Source of the DNA: Bacillota bacterium
GTDB lineage: Bacteria; Bacillota; Clostridia; Acetivibrionales; DSM-1351
NCBI GenBank assembly: GCA_023393115.1
Contig: JAEWMS010000006.1
Coordinates: 18,693-82,692, forward strand
DNA: 64,000 nt
Direction: 5' to 3'
Shown here: piece after piece, positions 62,808-64,000 of the stretch
How the letters are laid out: the number at the start of each line of letters is the position of its first letter
Position numbering within the stretch: position 1 is the stretch's first letter
The notes under the pieces: generated by a model
The model's input: the letters and a program-made list of their open reading frames with translations, nothing else
Told to the model about the DNA's origin: nothing
Databases searched by the model: none
Program-made: the position numbers and the translations under genes

Positions 62808-63644
62808 TTAGAATTTGGCTATCTCGCTGTAAAAATCGGACATATTATCCCGATACTCCTGCGGAGTGATACCGCAAATGGCCTTAAAATCATTGATGAA
62901 GTGAGGCATATCATAAAAACCTGTTTCCATAAAAACCTGTGTTAAGCCATAGTTGTGTCTCTGTAAAAGCCGTATAGACTTGTTTACACGTACAAGGCGA
63001 GAGAACGATTTTATACCCACGCCCATATATTCGTCAAAAAGTCGTCCTAAATGACGTTCGCTATAAAAAACATTGTGTGAAAGCTCTTTAACTGAAAGAG
63101 TACCTCCGCTATTTATAATCAAATTATTTGCTTGTGAAAACTCCTGGCGATAAAATGCACCTTTCAAGTGCGCCAGAAAAAGCCTGTCTATTTTAGTAAT
63201 TAGGTTATGGATACTTAACGACGTTTCCAATTCAGTTGCCATCAGTCGGTTCATTGAGGGATTAACATCTTCAAAGTCAATTACACAATCTGTTATTTCT
63301 TTTTGTGGCATTCCGCTAAAGGCATAATACCCTGCCGGTTGAAACTCTACAATAAACAAGAGGCTAAAATTATTACCTGACTTGCCAACATATGAAGGTT
63401 TCGTGATGGGACCAAACAATTTTCCGTGGATGTGGCTATCAGTACATGATAGCACAAGTGTAGCACTCCCGTGGGGCACAACAGCGTAATTATCTGACAT
63501 CATACCTTTACTCGGAAAAGTAATCGTGTAATTGGAAATAAAATTTCTAAGCTCTAAATGTGGTTGAATATAAATAAAATCACCACCTCGAATTAGTACA
63601 CGGCTATAATTCATATAGTTCAGAATTGATTCTTTTGTAAGCAT
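62808..63644 (-). CDS. AraC family transcriptional regulator
   Basis: 278 residues. The N-terminal 170 or so resemble the DUF6597-type ligand-binding half seen in AraC proteins paired with VOC genes. The C-terminal double helix-turn-helix reads LSVKELSHNVFYSERHLGRLF and RHNYGLTQVFMETGFYDMPHF, with FKAICGITPQEYRD closing. It probably activates its own operon with the VOC and DUF5131 genes in response to a small molecule. ATG 63644 lies 7-10 nt after GGGGAGGTGG; the frame is open 12 codons further. Confidence 0.9.
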   Translation of the reverse strand: MLTKESILNYMNYSRVLIRGGDFIYIQPHLELRNFISNYTITFPSKGMMSDNYAVVPHGSATLVLSCTDSHIHGKLFGPITKPSYVGKSGNNFSLLFIVEFQPAGYYAFSGMPQKEITDCVIDFEDVNPSMNRLMATELETSLSIHNLITKIDRLFLAHLKGAFYRQEFSQANNLIINSGGTLSVKELSHNVFYSERHLGRLFDEYMGVGIKSFSRLVRVNKSIRLLQRHNYGLTQVFMETGFYDMPHFINDFKAICGITPQEYRDNMSDFYSEIAKF

Positions 63645-63823
63645 GGCACGACCACCTCCCCTTAAACATTTGTGATTCAATTGATATTTTCATCATACAA
63701 AATGAAAATTATTTAGGCAAGAAAATTTTGCCATATGAAAAGTAAACCAAGTACTACGAGTATTCGTCCACCGCCCTTGTGCAAGGATTGACTGGAAGAT
63801 ACTTTGAATCGTAGAGTAGGTCA

Positions 63824-64000
63824 GGGGCCGTTGCAAAACTTAATTAGTTTTGTAGCGACCCCTTTGCTATCTTAAAAATGTAAAATGCGGGTCCCGAAGG
63901 GCCCGCAAGTGTTGTATAATTATGTGGTGAACAAAAAATTAATCCAACACAAAAATTATACTAAATTTAACGGATACTATCAATTAGTTTTGCCTTTAAA
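63824..64000 (+). mobile_element. Left end of an IS1182-type insertion sequence, cut by the window
   Basis: GGGGCCGTTGCAAAACT pairs with AGTTTTGTAGCGACCCC across a 5-nt centre (63824-63862), a subterminal palindrome typical of IS ends. A second hairpin (GCGGGTCCC/GGGCCCGC, 63887-63906) follows in the leader, and a transposase frame starts at about 63924. The right end lies outside the window, so completeness is unknown. Confidence 0.65.
63924..64000 (+). CDS. IS1182-type transposase, N-terminal fragment
   Basis: The frame starts at GTG 63924 or 63927 and runs off the edge. It reads NKKLIQHKNYTKFNGYYQLV then LPL. From memory this matches the N-terminus of IS1182-family transposases, which begin with the same KNYTKFNGYYQ segment before a DDE catalytic domain. 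Only about 25 residues are visible, so activity cannot be judged. Confidence 0.6.
   Translation, partial: MVNKKLIQHKNYTKFNGYYQLVLPL

Overview
The window is AT-rich chromosomal DNA with Gram-positive-type ribosome binding sites (AGGAGG cores), lipobox lipoproteins and frequent intrinsic terminators. The gene content points to a strictly or facultatively anaerobic Firmicute, most likely a clostridium: pyruvate formate-lyase and its activase, HelD, an ECF transporter, AzlCD, a MocR regulator and a GH43 enzyme. The resemblance to cellulolytic Ruminiclostridium-type genomes is inference from gene content only. No rRNA, tRNA, CRISPR array or replication origin was seen.

Layout. 1-8489 is one giant minus-strand gene for a cyclic beta-1,2-glucan synthase-like enzyme, cut by the left edge. 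8.5-11.7 kb holds pflB-pflA. 11.8-15 kb holds a small membrane protein, an M48 protease and isoaspartyl dipeptidase. 15-18.5 kb is a polar amino-acid ABC operon with two binding lipoproteins, one of which looks circularly permuted. 18.8-24.4 kb carries plus-strand genes: an L,D-transpeptidase with a coiled-coil repeat, asd, and an 819-residue Crp-like orphan protein. 24.7-35.5 kb is minus-strand metabolism and transport: ridA, proA, glpK, azlDC, an ECF transporter with a UPF0397-type S component, an AIM24-type protein, pdxA and a VOC protein. 35.7-37.7 kb is a YtrA-like GntR/ABC operon with its palindromic operator. 38-45.5 kb has a zinc-dependent phospholipase-C-like protein, pfkA, psd, a truncated PAP2-like relic, a SIMPL protein, an MFS exporter and an acyltransferase.

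45.8-50.1 kb is a decaying patch: an amidohydrolase split by a frameshift, an intact GH43 enzyme, and a DUF885 peptidase-like gene with one frameshift and one nonsense codon. 50.3-60.8 kb contains a membrane LuxR regulator, HelD, a methyltransferase flanked by two short candidate transcription units, a second AzlCD pair with a divergent MocR regulator, a secreted transglutaminase-like protein and a nucleotidyltransferase. 61-63.7 kb contains a zinc-ribbon DUF4190 gene whose start codon appears to be ACG, and an AraC-VOC-DUF5131 operon. The right edge enters an IS1182-type insertion sequence.

The most unusual items are the permuted binding protein, a roughly 60-nt orphan transcription unit with a near-consensus promoter at 54.8 kb, a multibranched RNA fold ahead of the glucan synthase, heptanucleotide repeat tracts in at least five intergenic places (one overlapping the ridA stop codon), and an intrinsic terminator inside the ECF operon.
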